This document shows, piece by piece, positions 41,390 to 50,143 of a stretch of 64,000 bases of DNA (positions are counted from its first letter, which is position 1; every line of letters starts with the position of its first letter). The stretch covers positions 114,424-178,423 of the forward strand of contig CAYSMK010000006.1 of assembly GCA_964432205.1 (NCBI GenBank). Direction: 5' to 3'. This DNA comes from Geomobilibacter sp964432205 (GTDB taxonomy: Bacteria > Desulfobacterota > Desulfuromonadia > Geobacterales > DSM-12255). Made by a program: the position numbers and the translations under genes. Below the pieces are notes generated by a model, which was not told the origin of the DNA, made no database searches, and saw nothing but the letters and a program-made list of their open reading frames with translations.

Positions 41390-44300
41390 TCACACCTCGA
41401 TCCTGAATTCCGCCCCTGCGGCGGTGTTCCGCACCGTCAGCATACCGTTCATGTTTTTCTCTATGATGGTTTTCGACATGAACAGCCCGACACCCGTACC
41501 CCGGTCCGGTCCCTTGGTGGTAAAGTACGGCTCGAAGATCTTGTCCAAGATCTCCTCCGGTATGCCTCCGGCGTTGTCGGCAATGGTGACCACGGCCCGC
41601 TCCCCTTCCCTGCCGATGGTTATCGTTACCCTGGCATCGTTGGGACGCCTTTCCTGCAAGGCATCCCTGGCATTCAGCAGGATATTGAGCAGGACCTGGG
41701 CATACTCGTTCGGGAACCCGACTATGGAGAGGGTGGTCTCGGCCCGAACATCAATGCCGATCTGGTGATTCCTGAAGCTGTCCTCGACCAGCGACACGGT
41801 TCTCCCAACCACCTCCTGGATCGAGAACGGGACCGGTTCCTTGTCCGGTCTGAAATAATTCCTGAAGTCGTCGATGGTCCGGGACATATGGTTGATCAAC
41901 CCCATCGACTTATCCACGCTCGATGACAGTTCGGCCTTACTGAGCGAGCCCATTTCGTACGACATCTGCAGCTGCTGCAGCAAAAGCCCCAGGACGTTCA
42001 GCGGCTGACGCCACTGGTGGGCAATGTTGTTGATCATCTCCCCCATGGCGGCCAGGCGGCTCTGTTGCAGGAGCATCTGCTCCTTCTCGCGCAGCGCCTC
42101 CACGACCCGCAGACGCTCAAGGGTCTCCTCCCGCAAGGCCTGTTCCGCCCTCTGCCGGCGCGCCTCCCGCGCCAGGTTGTCGAGGGCGAAGGAGACGTCC
42201 GCCCCCATCTGCACGAGCAGTTCCAGGTGCTGCTTGTCGAAGAAGTCCTTTTCCCCCGCATACAGGGTGAGAGCGCCGATCACCCGCCCCTCTTCCTTCA
42301 GGGCGACGGAAGCCGAGGCTTGGATGCCGTGGGCCTTTCCCCGCTCGTGCCATGGACCGGTGCAGGGGTCGCTCTGAAAGTCGTTGCAGACATGGTAGGT
42401 GCCTTCGCGCACCGATATCCCGGTGGGGCCAAGACCGGCAGGTTCATCGTTGTGCGTGATCCGGACATCGTCCAGATAGCCGGTGGCCCCGCAGGCTGCC
42501 ACCGGCTCCAGTTGCCCGGTTTCCTCGTCCACCTGCCCGACCCAGGCAAGCAGGAATCCGCCCTCTTCCACGGCAATGCGGCAGAAATCGTTGAACAGCG
42601 CATCACGGTCCCCGGCCCGGACAATGGCCTGGTCGGTCTCGCTCAACACTGCGTAGAGGCTGTTGAGGCGCTGGAGGTTTTTCTCCGCCCGTTCCCGGTC
42701 GGCAATCTCTCCCAGCAGGGTCTCCACGGTTGCGGCCAGATCCTCGGTCCGCTCCCTGACCCGCAATTCCAGTTCGTTGTGGGCCCGCCGCAGCTCTTCC
42801 TCCGCCCGCTTGCGCTCGGTGATGTCCAGTTGCGCGAAGACCGCGCCATACACCTGTCCATCCAGCTGCAGGGGGATGGCGTTCATCAAGAGCACATGCT
42901 CCTCCCCCCGGGCATCGGTGATCAGATATTCCACCCCGGAGACCGTCTCCCCTTTCAGCGCCCGGTTGGACGGCATGTTTTCACGCGTGATCGGCCGGCC
43001 ATCCGGAAAGCGGGCATTCAGCCGGCGCGCGATCTCCTCCCGCGGAGAGGACGTCGGGTCGAGCCCGAACAGATTCACGATCGCCGGGTTTGCCCGCAGG
43101 TATCTTCCATCCATTCCGTGGACCGACACGAGATAGGGGAGCACCGTGAACACGGTGTTCAGCTCTACGGCCCGCCGTTCAAGCTCCACCACGAGTCGAT
43201 CCCGCTCTTCCTCGGCCCACTTGAGCGCGGTGATGTCGCGGCTGAAAACGGCTACCGCGGTGACGCTCCCGTCCCCTTCACGCACCGGATATGCACAGTG
43301 GTCGAAGATTATCCCGGCACGCTCATCCACGAAGCGGACCGGCTCCCCTGTGCGCAGGACTTCTTCAACCCTTTGTGCGCGTGATGCCGTCAGATCGGGA
43401 GGCAGGAGATCCGGCCACTGCCTGCCGACAACGTCATCGACCTGCAGGCCGAGCCGCCGGGCAGCGGTAGTATTGGCGGTGAGGATTTCGCCCTGAAGAC
43501 CGAACAGAAGGATGGATTCGTCGGCGGCGTTGATCAGCGCACTCACCCTCTGTTCGTTTTCACGCAGCGCAGACTCGGCCCGCTTGCGCTCGGTGATGTC
43601 GTAGGCATAGAGGCGGACCTTTCCGAACTGGGGAAGGAGCTGCACGGTCTGGCCGAAAATCCGGTCCCCCACGGCAATCTCACGATAGTGTGCGGATTCC
43701 TCATGGGCCTCCAGTTCCGATAAAATCCGGTCCATGTCCGGAGGAAGGAAGATCCGGCAGTCCTCTTCTTCCCTGCCGCATCTCTCCAGAAACCTGTGGG
43801 CAGCGGGGTTGCAATAGGCGATCTCCCCCGCACGGTCCACCTCCAGGACCGGATTCGGGTTCAGTTGCGGGAACGAGGCCAGGTGCCTGAGCCGTTCTGC
43901 GTTCGCGAGCCTTTCGTAGGGCGCCTTCACGGCTGCAATGAATATTCCTTTGTAAATCAGAAAGAATGCAGCCACCTTATAGATGTGCCCCAGCACGTTA
44001 TAGGTATCGAAACCGGTCTTGTAGGAGGCAAAAACCCCCTCGCTGAATATGCAGATGATGAACGCCGCCGGCAAGTAGACGAGCGAACGGTCCTCGGTCT
44101 GCTGCATCCGCCGGTAATAGGCGACCGCTGCGGCGGCCAGCAGGAGAATGACCAGGAATTCCAGGTACCTTTTGAGCTGGGTCAGCCCGACGTCAGGGAC
44201 GGCGGTTGGAGGCAGGTGCGAAGGGAAGTAGACAACCCCGGTGAAGATCGCTCCGGTGAGGATGAGGACCGAGGCCAGGAGTGGCTTTCTGGCCAGCCAC

Positions 44301-44725
44301 CGGCTCTGGCCGGCCGGATAGATGTAGGCGCTGGCAAGGAACGCCGAGGCATCGAACAGCCGTGCGGCGATCCAGAACTGGGTCGACTTGTTGGTGGAAT
44401 TGGGCGTGAAGAAAGGGGGCATGGCCGCGTTGCTCATGGTGTGCATCAGGTCCAGGAGGCCGACGGCAAGAAAGGCTGCACTCAGGAACAGTGCATGCCG
44501 GTCCTTCGACTGGTCGTAGGTGAACCAGCCGACGCTGAACACGGACAGGGAAACCGTGATGCTGAAGAACTCGGCGATGTTGTGAAAGACGAGGTAGGAG
44601 CTCTTGTCCACGACCATGTCCAACTGGGCCGGGAACGATATCACCAGCAGGAAGGGCACCAGAAACAGCGCGAATGTCCCTGCCAGAATGGATCGGGGCG
44701 ACAACTGTCTGAAATCTGTCGGCAT
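41390..44725 (-). CDS. MASE3 multi-PAS/GAF hybrid sensor histidine kinase
   Basis: An 1111-residue membrane kinase. The N-terminal ~250 residues form a MASE3-type region with several helices (HNIAEFFSITVSLSVFSVGW, DLMHTMSNAAMPPFF). At least three PAS modules follow (~290-400, 395-510, 520-650), then a coiled coil, a GAF domain (~690-850), a HisKA domain with the phospho-His in NNIAHQWRQPLN (~905), and an HATPase with DNAGGIPEEILDKIFEPYFT and GTGVGLFMSK. There is no receiver domain. The receiver-only regulator at 40176 is a candidate partner. The signal is unknown. Confidence 0.92.
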   Translation of the reverse strand: MPTDFRQLSPRSILAGTFALFLVPFLLVISFPAQLDMVVDKSSYLVFHNIAEFFSITVSLSVFSVGWFTYDQSKDRHALFLSAAFLAVGLLDLMHTMSNAAMPPFFTPNSTNKSTQFWIAARLFDASAFLASAYIYPAGQSRWLARKPLLASVLILTGAIFTGVVYFPSHLPPTAVPDVGLTQLKRYLEFLVILLLAAAAVAYYRRMQQTEDRSLVYLPAAFIICIFSEGVFASYKTGFDTYNVLGHIYKVAAFFLIYKGIFIAAVKAPYERLANAERLRHLASFPQLNPNPVLEVDRAGEIAYCNPAAHRFLERCGREEEDCRIFLPPDMDRILSELEAHEESAHYREIAVGDRIFGQTVQLLPQFGKVRLYAYDITERKRAESALRENEQRVSALINAADESILLFGLQGEILTANTTAARRLGLQVDDVVGRQWPDLLPPDLTASRAQRVEEVLRTGEPVRFVDERAGIIFDHCAYPVREGDGSVTAVAVFSRDITALKWAEEERDRLVVELERRAVELNTVFTVLPYLVSVHGMDGRYLRANPAIVNLFGLDPTSSPREEIARRLNARFPDGRPITRENMPSNRALKGETVSGVEYLITDARGEEHVLLMNAIPLQLDGQVYGAVFAQLDITERKRAEEELRRAHNELELRVRERTEDLAATVETLLGEIADRERAEKNLQRLNSLYAVLSETDQAIVRAGDRDALFNDFCRIAVEEGGFLLAWVGQVDEETGQLEPVAACGATGYLDDVRITHNDEPAGLGPTGISVREGTYHVCNDFQSDPCTGPWHERGKAHGIQASASVALKEEGRVIGALTLYAGEKDFFDKQHLELLVQMGADVSFALDNLAREARRQRAEQALREETLERLRVVEALREKEQMLLQQSRLAAMGEMINNIAHQWRQPLNVLGLLLQQLQMSYEMGSLSKAELSSSVDKSMGLINHMSRTIDDFRNYFRPDKEPVPFSIQEVVGRTVSLVEDSFRNHQIGIDVRAETTLSIVGFPNEYAQVLLNILLNARDALQERRPNDARVTITIGREGERAVVTIADNAGGIPEEILDKIFEPYFTTKGPDRGTGVGLFMSKTIIEKNMNGMLTVRNTAAGAEFRIEV

Positions 44726-44839
44726 GACGGTCCTTATCGGTCATTTCCAGTCAGTAGGGGAACCGATGCCCCTCCACAATCCCCGGAAACCAACGGGTCC
44801 CGAATGACGGACACTTTACCCGAATTCCTTACATTTTCA

Positions 44840-44881
44840 AGCGAAACGGCCCGCCGGGGAATCCCGACGGGCCGTTTCGCT
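44840..44881. terminator. Long hairpin between divergently spaced genes
   Basis: A perfect 14-bp stem AGCGAAACGGCCCG / CGGGCCGTTTCGCT with an inner CGGG/CCCG helix. It lies downstream of the small membrane-protein gene (44939-45097, minus), for which it can act as terminator; the T tract is weak. Confidence 0.6.
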
Positions 44882-44938
44882 GAAACTGCTCTATAGATAC
44901 GACATCGTCTCACGTGTCATCCACTGCTCGCGTGGAGA

Positions 44939-45097
44939 TCAATCCTCTCCTTCGTCCCCTGCCATTGAGTCGACGCGGCTGAAGTGATCGCCCTTCCTGG
45001 CGCCGAACCATACGCTCAGGAACATGATGAGCGTTGCGAGCATGGTCAGGAACATGCTGAACTTCACGCCGTAAAATTCCCAGCCGATGTTTGTCAT
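44939..45097 (-). CDS. Small single-pass membrane protein (52 aa)
   Basis: The ATG at 45097, preceded by AAGGTGGG, encodes 52 residues: a short N-terminus (MTNIGWEFYGVKF), one transmembrane helix (SMFLTMLATLIMFLSVWFGA), and an acidic C-terminus (SMAGDEGED). The frame is open upstream to 45187, but without a site. Size and topology resemble accessory subunits of respiratory or transport complexes; no family is identified. It is 124 nt downstream of cysM's stop on the same strand and may be cotranscribed. Confidence 0.65.
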   Translation of the reverse strand: MTNIGWEFYGVKFSMFLTMLATLIMFLSVWFGARKGDHFSRVDSMAGDEGED

Positions 45098-45220
45098 TGC
45101 CGAACCCACCTTTCCGTCATGAGATGCTGACTGCACCTGCCTGTTGCTAAAATTATAGCACCAGGGCCGGCAGGGGGCATCAGCCAATCGCCGAAGGTTC
45201 GGGGTTGCCTCCCATCGCTT

Positions 45221-46138
45221 CTACGGCGGGCATTGGGCGCACATCGACTTGAAGAGGTTGGTGCTGAGATAACGGTCGCCACGATCGGGGATGATTACCA
45301 CCACCAGACCGGATTCAAGTTCCGACGCCAGCCGGAGCGCCCCAGCCACGGCGGCCCCGCCGGACATGCCGCAAAAAATCCCCTCCCGCGCAGCGAGCAG
45401 CCTGGCGGTTTCGAAGGCATCGTCATCCTCTACGACGATGTTGCGATGGCATACGTTGGGGTCGTAGATGGCAGGGACTATCGCCTCCTGCATGTTCTTG
45501 AGCCCCTGGATCTTGTGCCCCAGCACCGGCTCCACGGCGATGATGCGCACCGCCGGCTTGGCTTCCCGGAAATATTTCGCAACCCCCATGAGCGTGCCGC
45601 TGGTTCCCATGCCTGCCACGAAATGGGTGATCTTTCCGCCGGTCTGACGCAGGATCTCCGGGGCGGTTGTCTCATAGTGAGCCATGACATTGTTCTGATT
45701 GGCATACTGATTGGGCATGTAGTATCGATCGGGATCGTTCTCGTAGATCTTGTGGGCCAGGCGGATCGCCCCGTCAGTGGCCTCGCAGCCGGGTGACAGC
45801 TCGATCTCGGCACCATAGGCCTCCAGCACGCTGCGCCGCTCCACACTGACGCAGGCGGGCATTACCAGCTTGATCCGATACCCCCTGGCCGCTGCGATCA
45901 TGGCCAGGGCAATGCCGGTATTGCCCGAGGTCGGTTCCAGAATCACCTTGTCCGGCGTCAGTTCGCCGCTCGCCTCGGCGGCCAGGATCATCCTGCGTGC
46001 CGGGCGGTCCTTGACTGAACCGCCGGGATTGTTTCCCTCCAGCTTGGCCAGAATCCGAACCGCAGGGTTCGTGAACAGGGAGCTGATTTCAACGATCGGC
46101 GTTGAACCGATTGACTCGATAAGGCTTTGACCCTTCAT
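45221..46138 (-). CDS. cysM: Cysteine synthase B-type (O-acetylserine sulfhydrylase)
   Basis: PLP-dependent beta-replacement enzyme of 305 residues that makes cysteine from O-acetylserine and sulfide or thiosulfate. The PLP lysine is in NNPGGSVKDRPA (~42), the PLP phosphate loop is TSGNTGIALAMIAA, and the substrate loop is GMGTSGTLMG. CysM-type features are EGIFCGMSGGAAVAGALR and the C-terminal DRGDRYLST. The start is set at 46138 (MKGQSLIESIG) with GAGG upstream, rather than 46186. Confidence 0.92.
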   Translation of the reverse strand: MKGQSLIESIGSTPIVEISSLFTNPAVRILAKLEGNNPGGSVKDRPARRMILAAEASGELTPDKVILEPTSGNTGIALAMIAAARGYRIKLVMPACVSVERRSVLEAYGAEIELSPGCEATDGAIRLAHKIYENDPDRYYMPNQYANQNNVMAHYETTAPEILRQTGGKITHFVAGMGTSGTLMGVAKYFREAKPAVRIIAVEPVLGHKIQGLKNMQEAIVPAIYDPNVCHRNIVVEDDDAFETARLLAAREGIFCGMSGGAAVAGALRLASELESGLVVVIIPDRGDRYLSTNLFKSMCAQCPP

Positions 46139-46346
46139 GTGCGCCTCGTATAGCAGAAATGGGATGCACACACATATAATCCTCACCAGGCTTCGACGTC
46201 AAGACCGTTGAAACAATGACGTCGACCCCGACCCCCTTGTACTGCCGCGGCGTACCACGGGCAGGGAAATCACCTTGCCAACAGGTCGAGGTGGGATAAA
46301 GTGAAGAGAAGTCGAAACAAAAACTGCACCACCGGGGAGAGAAACC

Positions 46347-47348
46347 ATGAACCGACGGCAATTCATGCAGAGCGTAGTCGGCGGGGCCGTGGGGTTGCTG
46401 GCCGGCGAGGCGCTGGCCGACACGGTGAGCGGTCAGGGTCAGGCACGATCCGCCGCTCCTGCCAGGACCCGGGTCGCCCTGATCAGGACCGACAACCGGG
46501 CTACCGGCATCAAGCGGGCGATCAAACTGCTGGGTGTCAACCCGGTGGCCGGTAAGCGGGTGCTCCTGAAGCCAAACTTCAACACCGCCGACCCCTTTCC
46601 CGCCTCCACCCACAACGACACCCTGGTCCAGCTCATCGCCGAACTGCGGGAAATGGGGGTAAAGGCCGTCACCATCGGCGAGCGGAGCGGCCCGCCGGAC
46701 ACCACGGACGTGCTGCGCGACAAGGGAATCGTTGCGCTCTGCAAGCGTCTCGATGTGGGGCTGATCAACTTCGAGGAGTTGCCGCCGGAAGGGTGGATCA
46801 GGGTGACCCCGCCGGGGAGTCACTGGCGCGATGGCTTCCTGATGGCACGGCCGGTCCTCGATGCCGAGTGCGTGGTCGTCACCTGCTGCCTCAAGACCCA
46901 CGGCTATGGCGGGGTCTTCACCATGTCCCTGAAGAACTCCATCGGCCTCGTCAGCAAGAAGAACATGCGCGAGCTGCACACCTCGTTTCTCAGCCAGCGC
47001 AAGATGATCGCCGAGGTGAACTACCCGTTCCGGCCGGCCCTGATCCTGCTGGACGGCATTGAGGCCTTCGTGGACAAGGGGCCGATGGAGGGGCCGAAGA
47101 AACGTGCCGACGTGATCCTGGCCGGCACGGACCGGATCGCCATCGACGCGGTGGGGCTGGCAATTCTCAAGGAGCTCGGCAGCAATCGGGCAATCATGGA
47201 CAGTGCCATCTTCGCCCAGGAGCAGATCGCCCGGGCCGTGGAGCTCGGTCTGGGGGTGACGAGCCCCGGCGCCATCGAGCTCGTCAGCGACGACGAGGCC
47301 GGCCGGAGCTACGCGGAGAAGCTGCGGCTGATCCTGGCCAAGGGGTAG
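46347..47348 (+). CDS. Tat-exported DUF362 protein
   Basis: A 333-residue DUF362 protein. The N-terminus MNRRQFMQSVVGGAVGLLAG is a twin-arginine signal (RRQFM), implying export of a folded, perhaps cofactor-bearing protein. The DUF362 core is seen in KRVLLKPNFNTADPFPAST, CLKTHGYGGVFTMSLKNSIG and GTDRIAIDAVGLAIL. Unlike ferredoxin-fused relatives it has no CxxC 4Fe-4S motif. The function of the family is not established. GGGAGAG lies before the ATG. A hairpin follows the stop. Confidence 0.88.
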   Translation: MNRRQFMQSVVGGAVGLLAGEALADTVSGQGQARSAAPARTRVALIRTDNRATGIKRAIKLLGVNPVAGKRVLLKPNFNTADPFPASTHNDTLVQLIAELREMGVKAVTIGERSGPPDTTDVLRDKGIVALCKRLDVGLINFEELPPEGWIRVTPPGSHWRDGFLMARPVLDAECVVVTCCLKTHGYGGVFTMSLKNSIGLVSKKNMRELHTSFLSQRKMIAEVNYPFRPALILLDGIEAFVDKGPMEGPKKRADVILAGTDRIAIDAVGLAILKELGSNRAIMDSAIFAQEQIARAVELGLGVTSPGAIELVSDDEAGRSYAEKLRLILAKG

Positions 47349-47362
47349 TCCACGCCATCTCC

Positions 47363-47402
47363 CTGAGAATTCCCTGCCGGAATCCCGCCAGGGGATTCTC
47401 AG
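47363..47402 (+). terminator. Hairpin terminator of the DUF362 gene
   Basis: Arms CTGAGAATTCCCTG and CAGGGGATTCTCAG (one mismatch) with a 12-nt loop lie 15 nt past the stop. No U tract is present. Confidence 0.55.
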
Positions 47403-47553
47403 CCCTCATTCAATCCCGGCAGTCCTCATCCGCGCTCCCCCCTTTCGGCGACAACACTGCATCCGCCCCCCCCTAGCACATTCCCCGCTTCCTTGACGCA
47501 TCACGTTTCCCCAATGCACTGCCATCGGTAATGAATGCGAGCCACTTCGCAGT

Positions 47554-47644
47554 ATTTGGGAATTTATTCCCAAATAGCACTTGACACCATCCGACACAAA
47601 GTTACACTAAAGACAACAGATGTATTTGGGAAATATTTCCCATA
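47554..47644 (+). promoter_or_regulatory. Promoter bracketed by two TGGGAA-N4-TTCCCA operators
   Basis: Operator 1 (47554-47575) is a perfect palindrome with 9-nt arms ATTTGGGAA/TTCCCAAAT and spacer TTTA. Operator 2 (47623-47644) is TATTTGGGAA-ATAT-TTCCCATA. Between them TTGACA (47581-47586) and TACACT (47603-47608), 16 nt apart, form a promoter whose start would lie just before operator 2. This looks like a tightly repressed, possibly looped promoter for the DUF5666 lipoprotein gene at 47713. The repressor is not encoded next to it, unless the DUF6502 protein has that role. Confidence 0.7.
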
Positions 47645-47712
47645 TCAGCCGATCCTCCCCGGCTTCCCGGGGCGAACGGCGGAGCAGGAAGAGACGAGAA
47701 AGGAGGCAGGCC

Positions 47713-49130
47713 ATGAGAATCGTACAGAGAACCGTAATGGCAGCATGCGCCCTTCTGACCTTGGCATTCGTGGCAGCATGCGGCGGCGGAGGCGGCGGCA
47801 GCGCACCTGCAGCGACAACGACCGTCAACAAGGGAGTCATTGAAAAATTCGGCAGCATCTTCGTCAACGGGGTTGAGATCAAGACCGTCGGCGCCCGGCT
47901 GCACCTGCCCGACGACCTGAACAAACCCGAGGTTGAGCTGCAAAACGAGGTAGAGATCCAGAATCATCTGCGGACCGGAATGCTCGTCACGGTAAAGGAT
48001 GTTGTCGACAATAACGGGCTCCATAAGGCGGCCGAGATCGAGTTCCATGACAACCTGGAAGGGCTGGTCGACGACAAGGGGGTCGACTTCATCATGGTCA
48101 TGGGGCAAAGGTCCTGGTCGATGACAAGGCGAAACTGGCCGGCATCAGTATCGGCAACCGGGTCGAAGTGAGCGGACTGCCCGATGACAAGGGGCTCCTC
48201 CATGCATCCCACCTGGAACTGAAGAACGCAAACGACGACTTTGAGGTCAAAGGGTTCGTCAGCAATCTGAGTGGTACCGGCTTCACGCTCCTGCTGTCGC
48301 CTAACGCCACCAGCGGGATCACGGTAACCCTCGCCGGCGGCGCCGCGCTTCCGGCAGGCCTGAAGAACGGGGACTTCGTAGAGGTGAAATCGGCAACAAG
48401 CGGTGCCACCCTCGTTGCCACCAGGGTCGAGATTGAGGACGAGTTGATCAAGGCGGCGGAAAACGAGGAGATGGAGGTGGAAGGGTTCATCTCTGCCCTT
48501 GACCTGGCCAATAACCGCTTTACCTTCAGCAGTGGCCAGGTGGTCGAACTGGGCGCTGCCACCCGCTTCGTCGGGGGCGCCAAAGCAGACCTCGCCATCG
48601 GCATGAAGGTCGAAGCCGAGGGTTCGATCGTGGGCGGCATCCTCAGGGCAGAGAAAATCTCCTTCAAGGATAACGTCCGGATCAACGCCAACGCCACGGC
48701 AGTCGACACCACGGCCAAGACCATCGGCATTCTCGGCCTGACCGTGGGGTATACCAGCAGCACCGACTTCAGAAACGGCGGCACCATCGTCGATCCGGCC
48801 ACCCTGGTGGGGAATAACATCGAGGTCAGGGGCATCCTGAGCGGCACGGTCCTGACCGCTACCCGGGTCGATCTGAAAAGCAACAACTTGGCCACTGACG
48901 CCTTCATCCGCGGTCCGGTCAGCGCCAAGACCCCGAACACCAGCCTGACCATCGCCGGCCTGGCGATCAACACCACGGGTGCCGCGTTCAAAGACGCCAA
49001 CGACAACCTGCTGAGCGGTGACGCCTTCTTCGCGGCCATCACCCTCAACACCACGGTAGTCAAGGCGAGATGGAACCCGTTCACCGGCGATGCGACGGCA
49101 GCGGTAAAGGAAGCGGAGCTGGAAAATTGA
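47713..49130 (+). pseudogene. DUF5666 lipoprotein gene, interrupted by a one-base frameshift
   Basis: The first frame (47713-48171) starts with AAGGAGG and a lipoprotein signal (MRIVQRTVMAACALLTLAF, lipobox VAAC) and runs through a DUF5666 repeat (GVIEKFGSIFVNGVEI). After VDFIMVMG near 48100 it leaves frame. The second frame continues VLVDDKAKLAGISIGNRVEV, then further DUF5666 units to the TGA at 49128-49130. Restoring one G in the GGGG run at about 48102-48105 rejoins the halves into a ~472-residue lipoprotein. The paralogue at 50133-51668 is intact. Either a true lesion, a phase-variable G-run or a sequencing error is possible. Confidence 0.8.
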
Positions 49131-49151
49131 ACAATCTATGTCATGACAGAG

Positions 49152-49198
49152 GGCTTTGGTTGACCAGAGAGCGGAGTATCTGCCCAAAGCCGGCAGAT
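49152..49198 (+). ncRNA. Candidate pseudoknot RNA in the 3' region of the DUF5666 gene
   Basis: A hairpin ATCTGCC/GGCAGAT (49178-49184, 49192-49198) has the 7-nt loop CAAAGCC. This whole loop is complementary to GGCTTTG at 49152-49158, which would form a 7-bp H-type pseudoknot. An intrinsic terminator follows 10 nt later. It matches no riboswitch class I know. It may be a 3'-UTR stability element, a small RNA, or the leader of the downstream DUF6502 gene. Confidence 0.4.
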
Positions 49199-49208
49199 GC
49201 GGTTAGCG

Positions 49209-49237
49209 AAGGCCCGGGACTACCGGGCCTTTTTTTT
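49209..49237 (+). terminator. Strong intrinsic terminator
   Basis: AAGGCCCGG / CCGGGCCTT stem, GACTA loop and eight T's. It ends the first DUF5666 transcript, so the DUF6502 gene 75 nt downstream needs read-through or its own promoter. Confidence 0.93.
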
Positions 49238-49312
49238 CGAGAGGAACGATCCGACAGGCGTCCTTACGTCATACTGACAAACAGTTGATGGGCTTCGACC
49301 ACGGGGCTTCAG

Positions 49313-50143
49313 ATGAAACGGATCAACGACATCATATACTGCACGGTCAGCAGTCTCCTTCGCCCGCTGGTGCGGGTACTGCTGCGAAACGGCATATCAT
49401 TCCCCACCTTCGTCGATCTGGCGAAAAAGGTCTACGTAGATGTGGCAACAAACGAGTTTCCGCTGTCGGACCGCAAGCAGTCCATCTCCCGGGTCGCCCT
49501 CCTCACCGGGCTGTCACGCAAAGAGGTGCTGCGGGTCAATCGGCTTGCCCCGCTCACCGACAGCAGTGCTGCCGAACAGCACAACCGGGCCACCCGGGTG
49601 ATCAGCGGCTGGGTCAGGGATGGCCGTTTCCACGATCAGGCCGGCCGGCCGGCCGATCTCGTCTTTGAGGGGCATGGGCAGAGCTTTGCCGAACTGGTGC
49701 GCCACTACAGCGGCGACATCACTCCCCGGGCGGTCCTGGACGAGCTCTCCCGGGTCGGCCTGGTGGAACGGACGGCCGATGGCCGGTTGCACCTGATGAG
49801 CCCCGCATACATCCCCCACACCGGCACCGAGGAAAAACTCCATATCCTGGGAAGCGACACCGCTGACCTGATCGCCACCATCGACCACAACCTCCAGGCA
49901 ACCGACCAGTCCCCCTTCTTTCAACGGAAGGTCTGCTATAATCGTTTTCCATCAGCCCACCTTCCCGGGCTGCGCGCTCTGACCGCCGAAAAGGCCCAGG
50001 CCCTTCTGGAAGAGCTCGACCGCTGGATGGCCACGCACGATCCGGACGATGCCGACCCCGAAGACGACCGGCTGCACCGGCGCACCGGGGTCGGCATCTA
50101 CTACTTCGAGGGGGAGGCAAAGGAGGAGCGCCATGATCACTAG
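49313..50143 (+). CDS. DUF6502 family protein, possibly a transcription regulator
   Basis: A 276-residue soluble protein of the DUF6502 type. The N-terminal block (LLRPLVRVLLRNGISFPTF, VDLAKKVYVDVA) is followed by an HTH-like segment, SRVALLTGLSRKEVLRVNR (~62-80). A winged part TPRAVLDELSRVGLVERT lies near 140. DNA binding is suggested but unproven. It overlaps the second DUF5666 gene by 11 nt, so the pair is coupled. It is the best local candidate for a regulator of the DUF5666 genes. Confidence 0.75.
   Translation: MKRINDIIYCTVSSLLRPLVRVLLRNGISFPTFVDLAKKVYVDVATNEFPLSDRKQSISRVALLTGLSRKEVLRVNRLAPLTDSSAAEQHNRATRVISGWVRDGRFHDQAGRPADLVFEGHGQSFAELVRHYSGDITPRAVLDELSRVGLVERTADGRLHLMSPAYIPHTGTEEKLHILGSDTADLIATIDHNLQATDQSPFFQRKVCYNRFPSAHLPGLRALTAEKAQALLEELDRWMATHDPDDADPEDDRLHRRTGVGIYYFEGEAKEERHDH

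Noticed and set aside
42017..43384. 455-codon plus-strand frame opposite the sensor kinase
   Set aside because: Shadow of the PAS/GAF region of the kinase, with no motif and no start signal.
49131..49240. GEMM (c-di-GMP) riboswitch
   Set aside because: The conserved GEMM core sequences are absent; only the pseudoknot-plus-terminator architecture is there.
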